Assembly: GCA_965199845.1 (NCBI GenBank)
Contig: CBDATZ010000009.1
Span: 1 to 64,000 of the forward strand
Origin: Ilyomonas sp965199845
Lineage (GTDB): Bacteria > Bacteroidota > Bacteroidia > Chitinophagales > Chitinophagaceae
Direction: 5' to 3'
DNA: 64,000 nt
Below are positions 44,743-54,487 of this stretch, in pieces (the stretch's first letter is position 1; every line of letters starts with the position of its first letter). The notes under the pieces are model-generated. The model made no database searches and had not been told where the DNA came from. It worked only from the letters and a program-made list of their open reading frames with translations. The position numbers were made by a program, and so were the translations under genes.

Positions 44743-46062
44743 ATGCACATTGTTTCGCAGGTTGCCTTTATTTTGTTAGTGGCAGTTTCTCTTTTTCTCT
44801 TTTATAAAAAAGCAGCAGAAATACGAGCCAACATCAGGCTTGGCAGAGACGAAGACGTTAGCGACGAGCCGGGCAAACGCTGGAAAAACGTCTTTCTGCT
44901 GGCATTGGGGCAAAAGAAAATGTTTCGCAACCCGCTGGTAGCTGTGCTGCATCTGTTTATTTATTTTGGCTTTATCATCATCAATATAGAAGTGCTCGAA
45001 ATTGCGCTGGATGGTTTGTTTGGAAAGCATCGCATTTTCAGAAGCGCTATGGGAGGTTACTATCCTTTGTTTATTGATTCGTTCGAGATACTTGCGTTGC
45101 TGGTTTTGGTTTCGTGCATCCTCTTTTTAGCCCGTAGAAATGTGGTTTATATAAAACGTTTGCGCAGCAAAGAACTTAACGGCTGGCCAAAAAGTGATGC
45201 GAATTATATCTTGATTACCGAGATCATTTTAATGTCGCTTTTCTTAACCATGAACGCAGCCGATACGGTTTTGCAACAGCGTGGTTTTGGCGATTACTTA
45301 TATGCGCAGCCGACTCTTTTTTTTATTTCGCGTTCGCTGGTGCCTTTCTTCACAAATGTAAACAGCGAATCACTTGTTATCATTGAGCGCACGTGCTGGT
45401 GGCTGCATATTACCGGCATTTTTGCTTTCCTCAATTATCTGCCTTACTCAAAACATTTACACATTATTCTTGCGTTCCCGAGTACATATTATGGACGATT
45501 GATTCCGCAGGGAAAAATGCGCAATATGCCGGAAATTCAGAATGAAGTTTTATATGCAATGCAGCCCGAACTGGCACCGGCAGAAACTGCAACAGCAGAT
45601 ACAAAGAAGTTTGGTGCAAAAGACGTTTTAGATTTAAGCTGGCGCAACTTAATGGAAGCGTATAGCTGCACCGAATGTGGACGATGCACGGCAGCTTGCC
45701 CTGCAAACATCACCGGGAAGAAGTTAAGTCCGCGCAAAATTATGATGGACACGCGCGACCGTATGGAAGAAGTGAGAGTGAATATTAAAACAAACACCAC
45801 ATTTACCGATGATAATAAATCTCTGCTTCGCGATTACATTTCTGAAGAAGAATTGCGCGCCTGCACCACGTGCCAGGCTTGCGTTCAGGAATGCCCGGTA
45901 AGTATAAATCCGTTAGATATTATTGTACAACTGCGCCGCTATTTAGTGATGGAAGAAAGCAATGCGCCAAGCGAATGGAACGGCATGTTCAGCAATACAG
46001 AAAACAATATGGCGCCGTGGAAGTTTTCGCCCGACGAAAGAGATAAATGGGCTGAAACGTAA
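44743..46062 (+). CDS. Membrane-bound 4Fe-4S reductase subunit (heterodisulfide-reductase-like)
   Basis: A 439-aa protein. The first 270 residues have about five transmembrane helices of the NarI/DsrM kind. The rest carries two 4Fe-4S motifs: CTECGRCTAACP and CTTCQACVQECP. It probably links membrane quinol to a soluble Fe-S partner. In Bacteroidota it is often followed by a CCG-domain (HdrB-like) gene; here the next gene is the convergent LysE, so the partner must be elsewhere. Confidence 0.88.
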   Translation: MHIVSQVAFILLVAVSLFLFYKKAAEIRANIRLGRDEDVSDEPGKRWKNVFLLALGQKKMFRNPLVAVLHLFIYFGFIIINIEVLEIALDGLFGKHRIFRSAMGGYYPLFIDSFEILALLVLVSCILFLARRNVVYIKRLRSKELNGWPKSDANYILITEIILMSLFLTMNAADTVLQQRGFGDYLYAQPTLFFISRSLVPFFTNVNSESLVIIERTCWWLHITGIFAFLNYLPYSKHLHIILAFPSTYYGRLIPQGKMRNMPEIQNEVLYAMQPELAPAETATADTKKFGAKDVLDLSWRNLMEAYSCTECGRCTAACPANITGKKLSPRKIMMDTRDRMEEVRVNIKTNTTFTDDNKSLLRDYISEEELRACTTCQACVQECPVSINPLDIIVQLRRYLVMEESNAPSEWNGMFSNTENNMAPWKFSPDERDKWAET

Positions 46063-46067
46063 CAGGT

Positions 46068-46712
46068 TTATTTTCCTTTTATCAACGGGCTGATCACAAC
46101 TTTATACAATTGTATTAAAGCTGTAAAAATAAAAACACCACCCATAAATTTATTTACTGCAGATTGGCTGGCATTTAGTTTTTGAATCAGCCATTTGCCT
46201 GCATAAATGTACACCGCCAAACCACTGATTGTTCCCACACCTGCGCCGATGGTAAAGGCATTATAATACGCGTTCTCCGGCGTAAGACCGCCGGATTTAA
46301 TAAGCGCAACACTCCAGGTAAACCAGAACGGAATTTGTATCGGGTTTACAGCACTCATGCTTAAGCCAAGCACAAAGCGGTTAAGTGTATTGTTTAACAG
46401 CAACGCTTTCTTTTGTTCCTTCTTTTTATTGGCTGCTACAATGGTAATAATACCCAAACCAAGAAACAAGGCAATGGCAACCCAGTTCAATACATTGAAA
46501 AATGTTTCGTGCGATACCACCCAATTCATACCCGACAAAGCAATGCGCAAATAAATCACTTCAACAATGGCAACACCAATGCTGAACAACCAGGCGTTTT
46601 TTACACTTTCGCCCACACCAATTTGTGTCGCGGTAATACTTGTATTTCCCAGCGGCAACTGACCTAAAAAACTAACCAGCCAACCTAACGCAGCCGTGCC
46701 AATAAAACTCAT
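46068..46712 (-). CDS. LysE-family exporter
   Basis: A 214-aa protein with six predicted transmembrane segments. The start GTAALGWLVSFLGQLPLGNTSITATQIGVGES and the block LGLSMSAVNPIQIPFWFTWSVAL match LysE/RhtB exporters of amino acids or related metabolites. Substrate unknown. It converges with the Fe-S gene with only 5 nt between stop codons. Confidence 0.88.
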   Translation of the reverse strand: MSFIGTAALGWLVSFLGQLPLGNTSITATQIGVGESVKNAWLFSIGVAIVEVIYLRIALSGMNWVVSHETFFNVLNWVAIALFLGLGIITIVAANKKKEQKKALLLNNTLNRFVLGLSMSAVNPIQIPFWFTWSVALIKSGGLTPENAYYNAFTIGAGVGTISGLAVYIYAGKWLIQKLNASQSAVNKFMGGVFIFTALIQLYKVVISPLIKGK

Positions 46713-46747
46713 ATTGTCCGCAATAATAAGGCAAAGAGAAAATCTTT

Positions 46748-47803
46748 TTACAGATGTAATTTAATATCGGCTTTTCGTAACGTATTGTACCACTTATAAG
46801 CTTTACGCAAATGTTTTCTGCCCTGCCAGAAACTCCAATACGGAATGCCTTGTTTGTAATTGATTCTGCCGATGTTGTACATGTCTTTCCAATGCTGCGC
46901 AATTACTTTGAGCGCAGATTTGTAACTCATACCGCAATCATAAATGTGATTTGGTTCAGCACCGGTTCCGTTGTATTCAAGAATCTGGATGTTTTTGCCT
47001 TGCTTTAAATCAGCTAATGATGTGCATTTTAAATCGTACCGGCCATAATGAAACTGGGGAACGATTTTGCTGATATTATCAAATACAGCGCAAAGCTGAT
47101 CGTCAATTTCTTTATAGAGATTGATGAACCTCGCGCCACGATTGTGATTGCCCGCGATACTCAACGTATATTTTTCACCTGCGGGAATGATTTCGTGTAA
47201 ATGTTCTTTATGCTTCACACGCATTTCTTCCCACCTGTATTTTGCGCGGTTATCTTTTTGTATCAATGATGATAAGGTAGCGGTTCCGTTACCGGTTACG
47301 GATAAATAATCTTTCAAAATCAATCCTGTAATCTTTCCTTTTTCTTCGTTTGGATAATGAATATAAAAGACGCTGTATTCTTCCGGCAAATCAACAAATG
47401 ATTGAATTAAATAATCACCTTCACTATGCCGATGATATTGTTGCAATTCGTCTTCATTGCTTAATCTTCTGAACATTAATCCCTGCGTTCCGACCACAGG
47501 TTTTGCAACCAAAGGAAACAAGATATTCGCTTCTTTTATCTTACCAATTATTTGTGCTAAGTTTTCGTGAGGTGATATATAAATGGTTGTTGGATATAGT
47601 TCGGCAGGTAACTGCTCATACATTTCGTGCTTGCTTTCACCTTCAAATCCCGAGAAAAGCAGTGTAGGATTGACATTGGAAAAATACCAGAATGTTCTTG
47701 CTTTCAAAACGTAATACATCCACACAAAACCGAGTGGTGCGTAAATAACATTAAAATGCCAAAGTTCCCAATGAAACATCTGGTTAAGAAAGCGTTTCAG
47801 CAA
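46748..47803 (-). CDS. ATP-grasp (D-Ala-D-Ala-ligase-like) protein
   Basis: A 351-aa protein. ATP-grasp features are FPLVAKPVVGTQGLMFRRL (first Lys and loop), DYLIQSFVDLPEEYSVFYIHYP, and the metal site FHYGRYDLKC ... QILEYNGTGAEPNHIYD. Such enzymes join a carboxylate to an amine or similar group. The N-terminal 50 residues contain a hydrophobic stretch (VIYAPLGFVWMYYVL) that may anchor it to the membrane. Substrate unknown. Confidence 0.82.
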   Translation of the reverse strand: MLKRFLNQMFHWELWHFNVIYAPLGFVWMYYVLKARTFWYFSNVNPTLLFSGFEGESKHEMYEQLPAELYPTTIYISPHENLAQIIGKIKEANILFPLVAKPVVGTQGLMFRRLSNEDELQQYHRHSEGDYLIQSFVDLPEEYSVFYIHYPNEEKGKITGLILKDYLSVTGNGTATLSSLIQKDNRAKYRWEEMRVKHKEHLHEIIPAGEKYTLSIAGNHNRGARFINLYKEIDDQLCAVFDNISKIVPQFHYGRYDLKCTSLADLKQGKNIQILEYNGTGAEPNHIYDCGMSYKSALKVIAQHWKDMYNIGRINYKQGIPYWSFWQGRKHLRKAYKWYNTLRKADIKLHL

Positions 47804-47987
47804 ACAAAATTATTAAGGCGGCAAACTTAAAGAACTTTATTAAACCTATTCTATATACTTACCATTGATTTACTAATATATAAAACAATCTATAGTTCAT
47901 TGCTCTCTGCAACGATGCCGGTAAATCAGGTTTTCGGGTAATAAAAATCAACTCATTTCTCAATGTTCACCGGCTTATAAATAAAGG

Positions 47988-48018
47988 TTTGCTATTACTT
48001 ACATACAAATTACTTTTG
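47988..48018 (+). promoter_or_regulatory. Bacteroidota-type promoter of the ABC-F gene
   Basis: TTTG at 47988-47991, a 19-bp spacer, then TACTTTTG at 48011-48018. Both boxes and the spacing match the TTTG/TAnnTTTG consensus. Transcription would begin at about 48025, which excludes the longer frame start at 47989 and supports the ATG at 48046. Confidence 0.75.
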
Positions 48019-48045
48019 CGGCTCAAAATTGAAGAGGAAACAAGA

Positions 48046-49671
48046 ATGTTAAGTGCTAAAAATATAACGCTGGCTTACGGCAAACGGGTTTTGTTCGATG
48101 AAGTGAATATCAGTTTCGCAAAAGGAAATTGCTATGGTGTCATTGGCGCAAATGGCGCAGGAAAGTCAACTTTTTTAAAAATACTGAGTGGTGAAATAGA
48201 ACCGAATAAAGGCAATGTAGAAATCAGCAAAGGCGAGCGTATGGCGGTGCTGAAACAAAACCAATATGAGTTTGACCAGCAAACCGTTTTGAATACGGTA
48301 CTGATGGGACATAAGAAAATGTGGGACATTATGCATGAACGCGAAGCCATTTATTCCAAAGATGATTTTACGGAAGAAGATGGTATGCGCGCCGGTGAAT
48401 TAGAAGCCGAGTTTGGAGAGATGGGTGGCTACGAAGCAGAAAGCAACGCAGGTACATTGCTTAGCGATTTAGGCGTTACAGAAAACTATCATAATAGCCT
48501 GATGAAAGACATTCCGGCGACCTTTAAACTGCGTGTTTTATTAGCGCAGGCTTTATTTGGAAACCCGGATATTTTATTACTTGATGAGCCTACAAATGGT
48601 TTAGATATTGAAACGATTGGCTGGTTAGAAAACTTCTTAGCCGATTATGAAAATATTGTTCTTGTGGTAAGTCACGACCGTCACTTTCTCGACCAGGTTT
48701 GTACCAATGTGGCTGATGTTGACCGCAGTAAAATCAAAGTGTTTACCGGTAATTACAGCTTCTGGTACGAGAGCAGCCAGTTGATGGCAAGGCAAATCAG
48801 CGATAAGAATAAAAAGAATGAAGATAAGCGTGCCGCGCTGTTAGATTTTATTGCGCGCTTTAGCGCGAATGCTTCTAAAAGTAAACAGGCTACATCGCGT
48901 AAAAAAGCATTGGAAAAATTAACGATTGAAGAAATTGAACCATCCAACCGTAAATATCCGGGTATTATTTTCCAGCCGTTGCGCGAGGTTGGAAACCAGA
49001 TTTTGAATGTTGAACATTTGAGCAGCAGCGCCAATGGACGTAAACTATTTGATAAAGTTAGTTTCAGTATTAATAAAGGAGAAAAGATTGCTTTCATCAG
49101 CAAAGATTCATTAGCTGTTACTGCATTTTTCGAAATTATAAACGGAAACATGCAGCCCGATAACGGCAAATTTGAATGGGGAACTACCATTACCAAAGCG
49201 TATTTACCTGTTGAAAACAATGAATTTTTTCAACAGGGATTAACGTTGCTTGATTGGCTTCGCCAATATGTTCCGCCACATGTTACCGATGCGGATGAGC
49301 CCTTCCTTCGCGGCTTTTTGGGAAAGATGTTATTTACAGGCGATGACATTATGAAGAAGACAAACGTATTGAGCGGTGGTGAAAAAGTACGTTGTATGAT
49401 TAGCCGCATGATGTTGCAAAATCCAAACCTGATTGTATTGGATCAGCCAACTAATCACCTTGATTTGGAAAGCATTCAAAGCTTTAACGAAGGTTGCCAG
49501 ACTTTTTCAGGCATTGTATTGATTACAAGTCAGGATCATACCTTTATTCAAACCGTTGCCAATCGTGTTATTGAATTAACACCAAAAGGTATTATAGACA
49601 GATTAATGACGTACGATGAATATATAGCTGATGCCAGAGTGCAGGCGCTGAGAGAAGAATTGTATAAGTGA
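48046..49671 (+). CDS. ABC-F family ATPase
   Basis: A 541-aa protein with two ABC domains and no membrane segment. Domain 1 has Walker A GANGAGKSTF, a signature-like region and Walker B ILLLDEPTNGLD. Domain 2 has LSGGEKVRCMISRMM and LIVLDQPTNHLD, but its Walker A is degenerate (ISKDSLAVTAF), as seen in the YbiT/YkpA branch. ABC-F proteins act on the ribosome during translation. The start is fixed by the promoter and MLSAKNITLAYGKR. Confidence 0.93.
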   Translation: MLSAKNITLAYGKRVLFDEVNISFAKGNCYGVIGANGAGKSTFLKILSGEIEPNKGNVEISKGERMAVLKQNQYEFDQQTVLNTVLMGHKKMWDIMHEREAIYSKDDFTEEDGMRAGELEAEFGEMGGYEAESNAGTLLSDLGVTENYHNSLMKDIPATFKLRVLLAQALFGNPDILLLDEPTNGLDIETIGWLENFLADYENIVLVVSHDRHFLDQVCTNVADVDRSKIKVFTGNYSFWYESSQLMARQISDKNKKNEDKRAALLDFIARFSANASKSKQATSRKKALEKLTIEEIEPSNRKYPGIIFQPLREVGNQILNVEHLSSSANGRKLFDKVSFSINKGEKIAFISKDSLAVTAFFEIINGNMQPDNGKFEWGTTITKAYLPVENNEFFQQGLTLLDWLRQYVPPHVTDADEPFLRGFLGKMLFTGDDIMKKTNVLSGGEKVRCMISRMMLQNPNLIVLDQPTNHLDLESIQSFNEGCQTFSGIVLITSQDHTFIQTVANRVIELTPKGIIDRLMTYDEYIADARVQALREELYK

Positions 49672-49684
49672 TTGTAGGATGTAT

Positions 49685-49821
49685 TTTGTAGTAAGTAGTA
49701 TGTAGTAAGTAATAAGTATTTTGTAGTAAGTAATAAGAAAACAGCCGGTGATTATAAAATTCACTGGCTGTTTTGTTGTTTGTATTTTATCTTACTACTT
49801 AATACAAAATACTTACTACAT
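49685..49821. repeat. AGTAAGTAATAAGTATT intergenic inverted repeat around a terminator (copy 2)
   Basis: The left arm (49685-49737) consists of repeated AGTAAGTAATAAG units. The right arm (49789-49821) contains the inverted form CTTACTACTTAATACAAAATACTTACTAC. Between them ACAGCCGGTGA and TCACTGGCTGT form a terminator hairpin with flanking A and T runs (49738-49774) serving the two convergent genes. Related to 23683-23827. Confidence 0.7.
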
Positions 49822-49825
49822 CAAA

Positions 49826-51862
49826 TTACGCTTCTTCGGGGTTGGTAAAGACTCTTTTGAGAGGAACACCGGAAACCGGAGACACAATCAAAGGAAATTT
49901 TTCGACTTTTACAACACTTGGGTCAAGACCAAATCCACGTTCTTCGCTGAGGCTGATTTCTTTTATCCAGAAATGAAGTTTCATAATAATCTTTTCAAAG
50001 AAGGGAAGTTCATTATCGTTCGATAAGAATTTTTCCATCACAATAAATTCAAAATCGCCAACAATATTATTACGTTCCAAGCTTTCGTAGCGGCTGTAAA
50101 TATTCACTTCTTTATTCTTCACCAAATCTTCCACTACTTTCCTGAACATCAGGCTCAGCTTCTGTTCTACGCGGAAACCCAAACGAAATTCAATGCGGAT
50201 AATATCATTTGGAATGATATGATCTACCACAAACTCGCAGGTGTACGGATCATCCAGAATATCAACATGAACAAACCAGTAAATGTCTGCGCGCTTAGGT
50301 TTCCTGTTTAAAATAGAATAGATGATTTTGTGTTCAATTTCACGCGGATTATCGGCGCTTGTCATATAAACTAAGTGCGTTGCATATTTCGGAACCGTTC
50401 TGTCATTACTCAATTCCTGTATCATCGGAATATAATGTTCCATTCTTACAAATTCTATATAACGGTTGCGGATGCGGCGACTTCTAAACCAAACATACAT
50501 CACCATAAAAATGGCGCCGCCAATCAATAAAGTTACAAAACCACCGTGCGGAAATTTTTCAAGATTAGCTATGAGAAAGGAAACTTCAAGGGTAAGATAT
50601 ACCAAAAGATACAGGTAAATAAAGATTTTCGGCGCGCGACGACTTACTAAGTAATTAGCAAATAAAATAGATGTGCTGATCATACACAACGTAATTGCCA
50701 AACCATAAGCAGCTTCCATGTGCGATGCGGTCTGGAAATAAAGCGTGATGCCGGTACAACCAATAAAAAGAAGTGTATTGATGCCTGGAATAAACAATTG
50801 TCCTTTTTCTTCGGTTGGATAAACGAGCTTCATTTTTGGCCACAAATTGAGGCGCAACGCTTCGCTCACCAGCGTAAAAGATCCGCTGATTAACGCCTGG
50901 CTTGCAATAATAGCCGCCGCCGTAGCAATGCCAATACCAACATATAAAAAGCTTTCCGGCATCATAGAAAAGAATACGCTTTTCAGTGGTATGGCAGCCG
51001 TTGCATTTGCTATAAAATCAGTTGTTGGCTCTGCTTTACCTGCAATCATGTCTTTGGTTGCATATATTTTTCCTTGTTGTGTAAGTAACAAAGCACCCTG
51101 ACCAAAATAATTTAGTACCAAACAAATTTTTACAAATACCCAGCTTACGCGAATATTATCACGACCTACATGACCCAAATCTGAATACAATGCCTCGGCA
51201 CCCGTGGTACACAAAAACACAGACCCTAAAAGCCAGAAACCTTTTGGATATTGGGTTAATAATTCAATGGCATAATATGGGGAAAAAGCTCTGAAAATAC
51301 TCCAGTCATCGCTCAGGTGCATGATTCCTAATACTGCCAGCATAAGAAACCAGATAAGCATTAACGGACCAAACAGCTTACCAATAGACGATGTTCCAAA
51401 CTGCTGCAAAAAAAACAACAATACAAGTATGCTTAGAACGATAATTACAATTGTGGTTTGGGTAATGTTTTCGAAACGCGGAATGATTTCAAGACCTTCA
51501 ATAGCAGACGTTACAGAGATAGGCGGCGTTATCATTCCGTCGGCTAACAAAGCGGCGCCGCCAATCATGGCAGGCAGCACAAACCATCGCTTTTGTCGCC
51601 GCACCAAAGCGTATAAGCTAAAGATACCACCTTCACCTTTATTATCTGCCTTTAAAGTAAGGATTACATACTTTATTGTTGTTTGCAGAGTTAATGTCCA
51701 GAAGATGCAGGATAAAGAACCTAAAATTAGAAGTTCGGTGATGACGCGCCCATTGATAATCGCATTTAAAACGTATAAAGGTGATGTGCCAATGTCGCCG
51801 TAAATAATTCCTAACGCTACAACTAAACCTGCTACAGTAACTTTACTGGTATGCTTGCTCAC
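49826..51862 (-). CDS. kup: Kup-type potassium uptake transporter
   Basis: A 678-aa integral membrane protein. It begins LVVALGIIYGDIGTSPLYVLNAI, the defining KUP motif. About twelve transmembrane helices follow to residue 460, then a cytoplasmic C-terminal domain (FVHVDILDDPYTCEFVVDHI). KUP proteins import K+ with H+. Full length and convergent with the ABC-F gene. Confidence 0.95.
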   Translation of the reverse strand: MSKHTSKVTVAGLVVALGIIYGDIGTSPLYVLNAIINGRVITELLILGSLSCIFWTLTLQTTIKYVILTLKADNKGEGGIFSLYALVRRQKRWFVLPAMIGGAALLADGMITPPISVTSAIEGLEIIPRFENITQTTIVIIVLSILVLLFFLQQFGTSSIGKLFGPLMLIWFLMLAVLGIMHLSDDWSIFRAFSPYYAIELLTQYPKGFWLLGSVFLCTTGAEALYSDLGHVGRDNIRVSWVFVKICLVLNYFGQGALLLTQQGKIYATKDMIAGKAEPTTDFIANATAAIPLKSVFFSMMPESFLYVGIGIATAAAIIASQALISGSFTLVSEALRLNLWPKMKLVYPTEEKGQLFIPGINTLLFIGCTGITLYFQTASHMEAAYGLAITLCMISTSILFANYLVSRRAPKIFIYLYLLVYLTLEVSFLIANLEKFPHGGFVTLLIGGAIFMVMYVWFRSRRIRNRYIEFVRMEHYIPMIQELSNDRTVPKYATHLVYMTSADNPREIEHKIIYSILNRKPKRADIYWFVHVDILDDPYTCEFVVDHIIPNDIIRIEFRLGFRVEQKLSLMFRKVVEDLVKNKEVNIYSRYESLERNNIVGDFEFIVMEKFLSNDNELPFFEKIIMKLHFWIKEISLSEERGFGLDPSVVKVEKFPLIVSPVSGVPLKRVFTNPEEA

Positions 51863-51885
51863 TGATAAGTTTATTAATCAAAAAA

Positions 51886-51919
51886 CAAAGGTATAGTGAA
51901 ATATTTTGTTTCTTTCAAA
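51886..51919 (-). promoter_or_regulatory. Candidate kup promoter
   Basis: On the minus strand TACCTTTG (51886-51893) matches the -7 consensus, with TTTG 22 bp upstream (51916-51919). The spacer is slightly long. It lies 24 bp before the kup ATG. Confidence 0.45.
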
Positions 51920-52058
51920 CCACTTTGTTTCCTTATTTTAAAATACAGATACAATACAAACTTACATTCGCTAAAAAACAGAGTACAAGGATTTTATAAA
52001 ATTTTGAATAAATATATTTAGCTGGCAACATTCGGATATTTTTATACCTCTTATTATT

Positions 52059-54086
52059 ATGCGCTCAAAACAGACTATACTAACTGTTTTACTTCTTATA
52101 ATGGTTTCTTCGCTTCTTAAAGCGCAGACTTGTACGGCGTTGGGGCAAAATCCGTCAACAGCTTTCCCGGTTTGCGGTACAGCCGATTTTAAACAGGAAA
52201 CAGTTCCTCTCTGCGGCTCTCGCGATATTATTGTTCCGGGTTGCGAAGGCGATGGTGCAGCTTATATGAACCGGAATCCTTTCTGGTACCAGTTTACCTG
52301 TTTTGAAGCCGGCACACTTGGGTTTTTGGTTACGCCGAAAGATTTGGGTGATGATTATGACTGGCAATTATTTGATATTACCGGTCATAATCCGGATGAT
52401 GTATTTACCGATAAATCACTGGTTGTAACCGGGAATTGGTCGGGAACTTACGGAGCAACCGGTGCCAGAAGTGGTGGTTCAAACACAATAAAATGTGCAT
52501 CCGATCCGATAGCCAATCAAAATAGTTTTTCGGCAATGCCGGCTTTGATTAAAGATCATGTATATCTTTTATTGATTAGTCATTTTACAGATTCGCAAAG
52601 CGGTTATTCTTTATCTTTTTCAGGTGGAACCGCAAATATTACAGACCCGACTTTGCCCGGTTTAAAAAGTGCGCAAATCAATTGTGAAGCCAACCAAGTC
52701 ATTATCAGGCTTACCAAAAAAATGAAGTGTTCATCTTTGGCTTCTGATGGCAGCGATTTTAGTATTAATTCGCCGGATGTAACGATTACATCTGCGCAAG
52801 CTGTTAGCTGCAGCACCGGTTTTGATATGGATTCGATAATCATCAGCCTGAATAAATCTTTGCCGCCGGGCAATTATGCCATTAATATAAAAGATGGTAA
52901 TGATGAAAATTCGTTGTTGGATAATTGCAATAATGCGTTAAACGTTGGTGCTTCGTTACCTTTTGTTGTTATGCCCAAACAACCAACGCCGTTCGATAGC
53001 ATTGCACCTATAACCTGTGCGCCGCAAACCATAGAACTTGTTTTTAATAAGCCAATAAAATGCAATTCCATTTCGGATGATGGCAGCGATTTTTCTATTA
53101 CAGGAACGTACCCGGTTTCTATTGACGGCGCTTATGGCAATTGTACTGACGATTCGGTAAGCAGTTCAATTTTCATCCATCTGTCTCAACCGCTAATGCA
53201 AAAAGGTGTTTATACAATCACAACAAAAAACGGGCTTGACGGCAATACAATTGTTGATGAATGCGGCGAAGTAACACCGGCTTTGCAAAGTGTTGAATTT
53301 TCAGTAAAAGATACCGTTTCGGCTGCCTTTGATGCTAAGCTGCTTTACGGCTGTTTGCAGGATACAATTATGGTTTCGCACGATGGCAGTCACGAGGTAA
53401 ACAACTGGGACTGGACGTTCAGCAACAATATAAAAAGAAAAGGTAAAACCGAACAGGTGATGTACGATTCGTATGGTACAAAAGATATTACGCTGATTGC
53501 CACAAATGGTTTCTGTTCCGATACTTCTTCTGCAACGGTTAATCTTGATAATGAATTAAAAGCTGTTTTTTACACTTCTTCTTTAGCCTGTCCAAACGAC
53601 CCGGTTGAGATAACAGATACCAGCACAGGAAACATCATTTCTTATAACTGGAGTTTTGGTAACGGAAATCTTTTTTACAGCCGAAATCCGGTGCCGCAAA
53701 TGTACCCGCAATCCAATGCAGATAAGCAATACAACGTTATGTTAGTTGTAGAAAATAACCTGCATTGTTTTGATACAATGTCGAAACAAATTAAAGTTGT
53801 TTATTCATGTTTTATAGCCGTGCCTTCTGCTTTTACACCTAACGGCGACGGGATAAATGATTATTTGTACCCACTAAATGCTTACAAAGCCGACAATCTT
53901 TTATTTACAGTTTATAACCGTTTGGGACAAGTTGTTTTCAGAGCTACAGACTGGACAAAAAAATGGGATGGTCGTCTTAACGGACAGTTGCAAGGTTCGG
54001 GTACTTATGTATGGACGTTGCGATATAAACATCGTGATAACGGCCAGTTTTTTTCGCTGCAAGGCACAACGGTTTTAATAAGATAA
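52059..54086 (+). CDS. Secreted type IX cargo protein with PKD-like domain
   Basis: A 675-aa protein with a signal peptide (TILTVLLLIMVSSLLKAQ). An N-terminal beta-rich domain (about 20-200) is followed by two related blocks (ISLNKSLPPGNYAINIKDGND and IHLSQPLMQKGVYTITTKNGLDG), PKD-like domains at about 420-580 and a C-terminal sorting domain (VPSAFTPNGDGINDYLYPLNAY...). This last domain directs export by the type IX system and surface attachment. Function otherwise unknown. Intact, unlike the related gene at 34006-35222. Confidence 0.88.
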   Translation: MRSKQTILTVLLLIMVSSLLKAQTCTALGQNPSTAFPVCGTADFKQETVPLCGSRDIIVPGCEGDGAAYMNRNPFWYQFTCFEAGTLGFLVTPKDLGDDYDWQLFDITGHNPDDVFTDKSLVVTGNWSGTYGATGARSGGSNTIKCASDPIANQNSFSAMPALIKDHVYLLLISHFTDSQSGYSLSFSGGTANITDPTLPGLKSAQINCEANQVIIRLTKKMKCSSLASDGSDFSINSPDVTITSAQAVSCSTGFDMDSIIISLNKSLPPGNYAINIKDGNDENSLLDNCNNALNVGASLPFVVMPKQPTPFDSIAPITCAPQTIELVFNKPIKCNSISDDGSDFSITGTYPVSIDGAYGNCTDDSVSSSIFIHLSQPLMQKGVYTITTKNGLDGNTIVDECGEVTPALQSVEFSVKDTVSAAFDAKLLYGCLQDTIMVSHDGSHEVNNWDWTFSNNIKRKGKTEQVMYDSYGTKDITLIATNGFCSDTSSATVNLDNELKAVFYTSSLACPNDPVEITDTSTGNIISYNWSFGNGNLFYSRNPVPQMYPQSNADKQYNVMLVVENNLHCFDTMSKQIKVVYSCFIAVPSAFTPNGDGINDYLYPLNAYKADNLLFTVYNRLGQVVFRATDWTKKWDGRLNGQLQGSGTYVWTLRYKHRDNGQFFSLQGTTVLIR

Positions 54087-54106
54087 ACAGCAAATATTTG
54101 AAACAA

Positions 54107-54133
54107 AAAGCCGGCACTAAAAGTGCCGGCTTT
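54107..54133. terminator. Terminator between the type IX cargo gene and the acidic protein gene
   Basis: AGCCGGCACT pairs with AGTGCCGGCT around a short AAA loop. A-run before and T-run after; it may serve both convergent genes. Confidence 0.88.
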
Positions 54134-54161
54134 GTATATATAAATAGAATGTTACAGCCTG

Positions 54162-54464
54162 CTAAATCACGTCGTCATCATCGTCCTCGTCGTCATCTTC
54201 CTCCAAATCATCCACATCTTCTGTAACGACATCCGATTCATCAAAATCATCATCGTCAACATCTTCAGTTACAACTTCATCATCTTCAATCACATCATCT
54301 CCCTCTAAATCATCGTCTTCAAGATCATCATCTTCTAAATCGTCTTCATCTTCATCAGGGTCAACATCATCAGCATAAGCCGAAATAGTTGGTGCGAAGT
54401 CCGGGTTCGTACCATAATCTAATCCGTTAAATAAATTTTCCGTTTGCAGTTCAGTGAATAACAT
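54162..54464 (-). CDS. Extremely acidic Asp/Glu-rich small protein
   Basis: A 100-aa protein. Residues 1-35 (MLFTELQTENLFNGLDYGTNPDFAPTISAYADD...) have ordinary composition. The remaining 65 are almost only D and E with a few V, L and T, in repeats such as LEDDD and VVTEDVDD. No signal peptide. I use the ATG at 54464; a TTG at 54491 would overlap the upstream GT9 gene. It lies just downstream of the glycan genes on the same strand. Function unknown. Confidence 0.65.
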   Translation of the reverse strand: MLFTELQTENLFNGLDYGTNPDFAPTISAYADDVDPDEDEDDLEDDDLEDDDLEGDDVIEDDEVVTEDVDDDDFDESDVVTEDVDDLEEDDDEDDDDDVI

Positions 54465-54487
54465 AAGATTGCTTTTGAAAAAAAATA

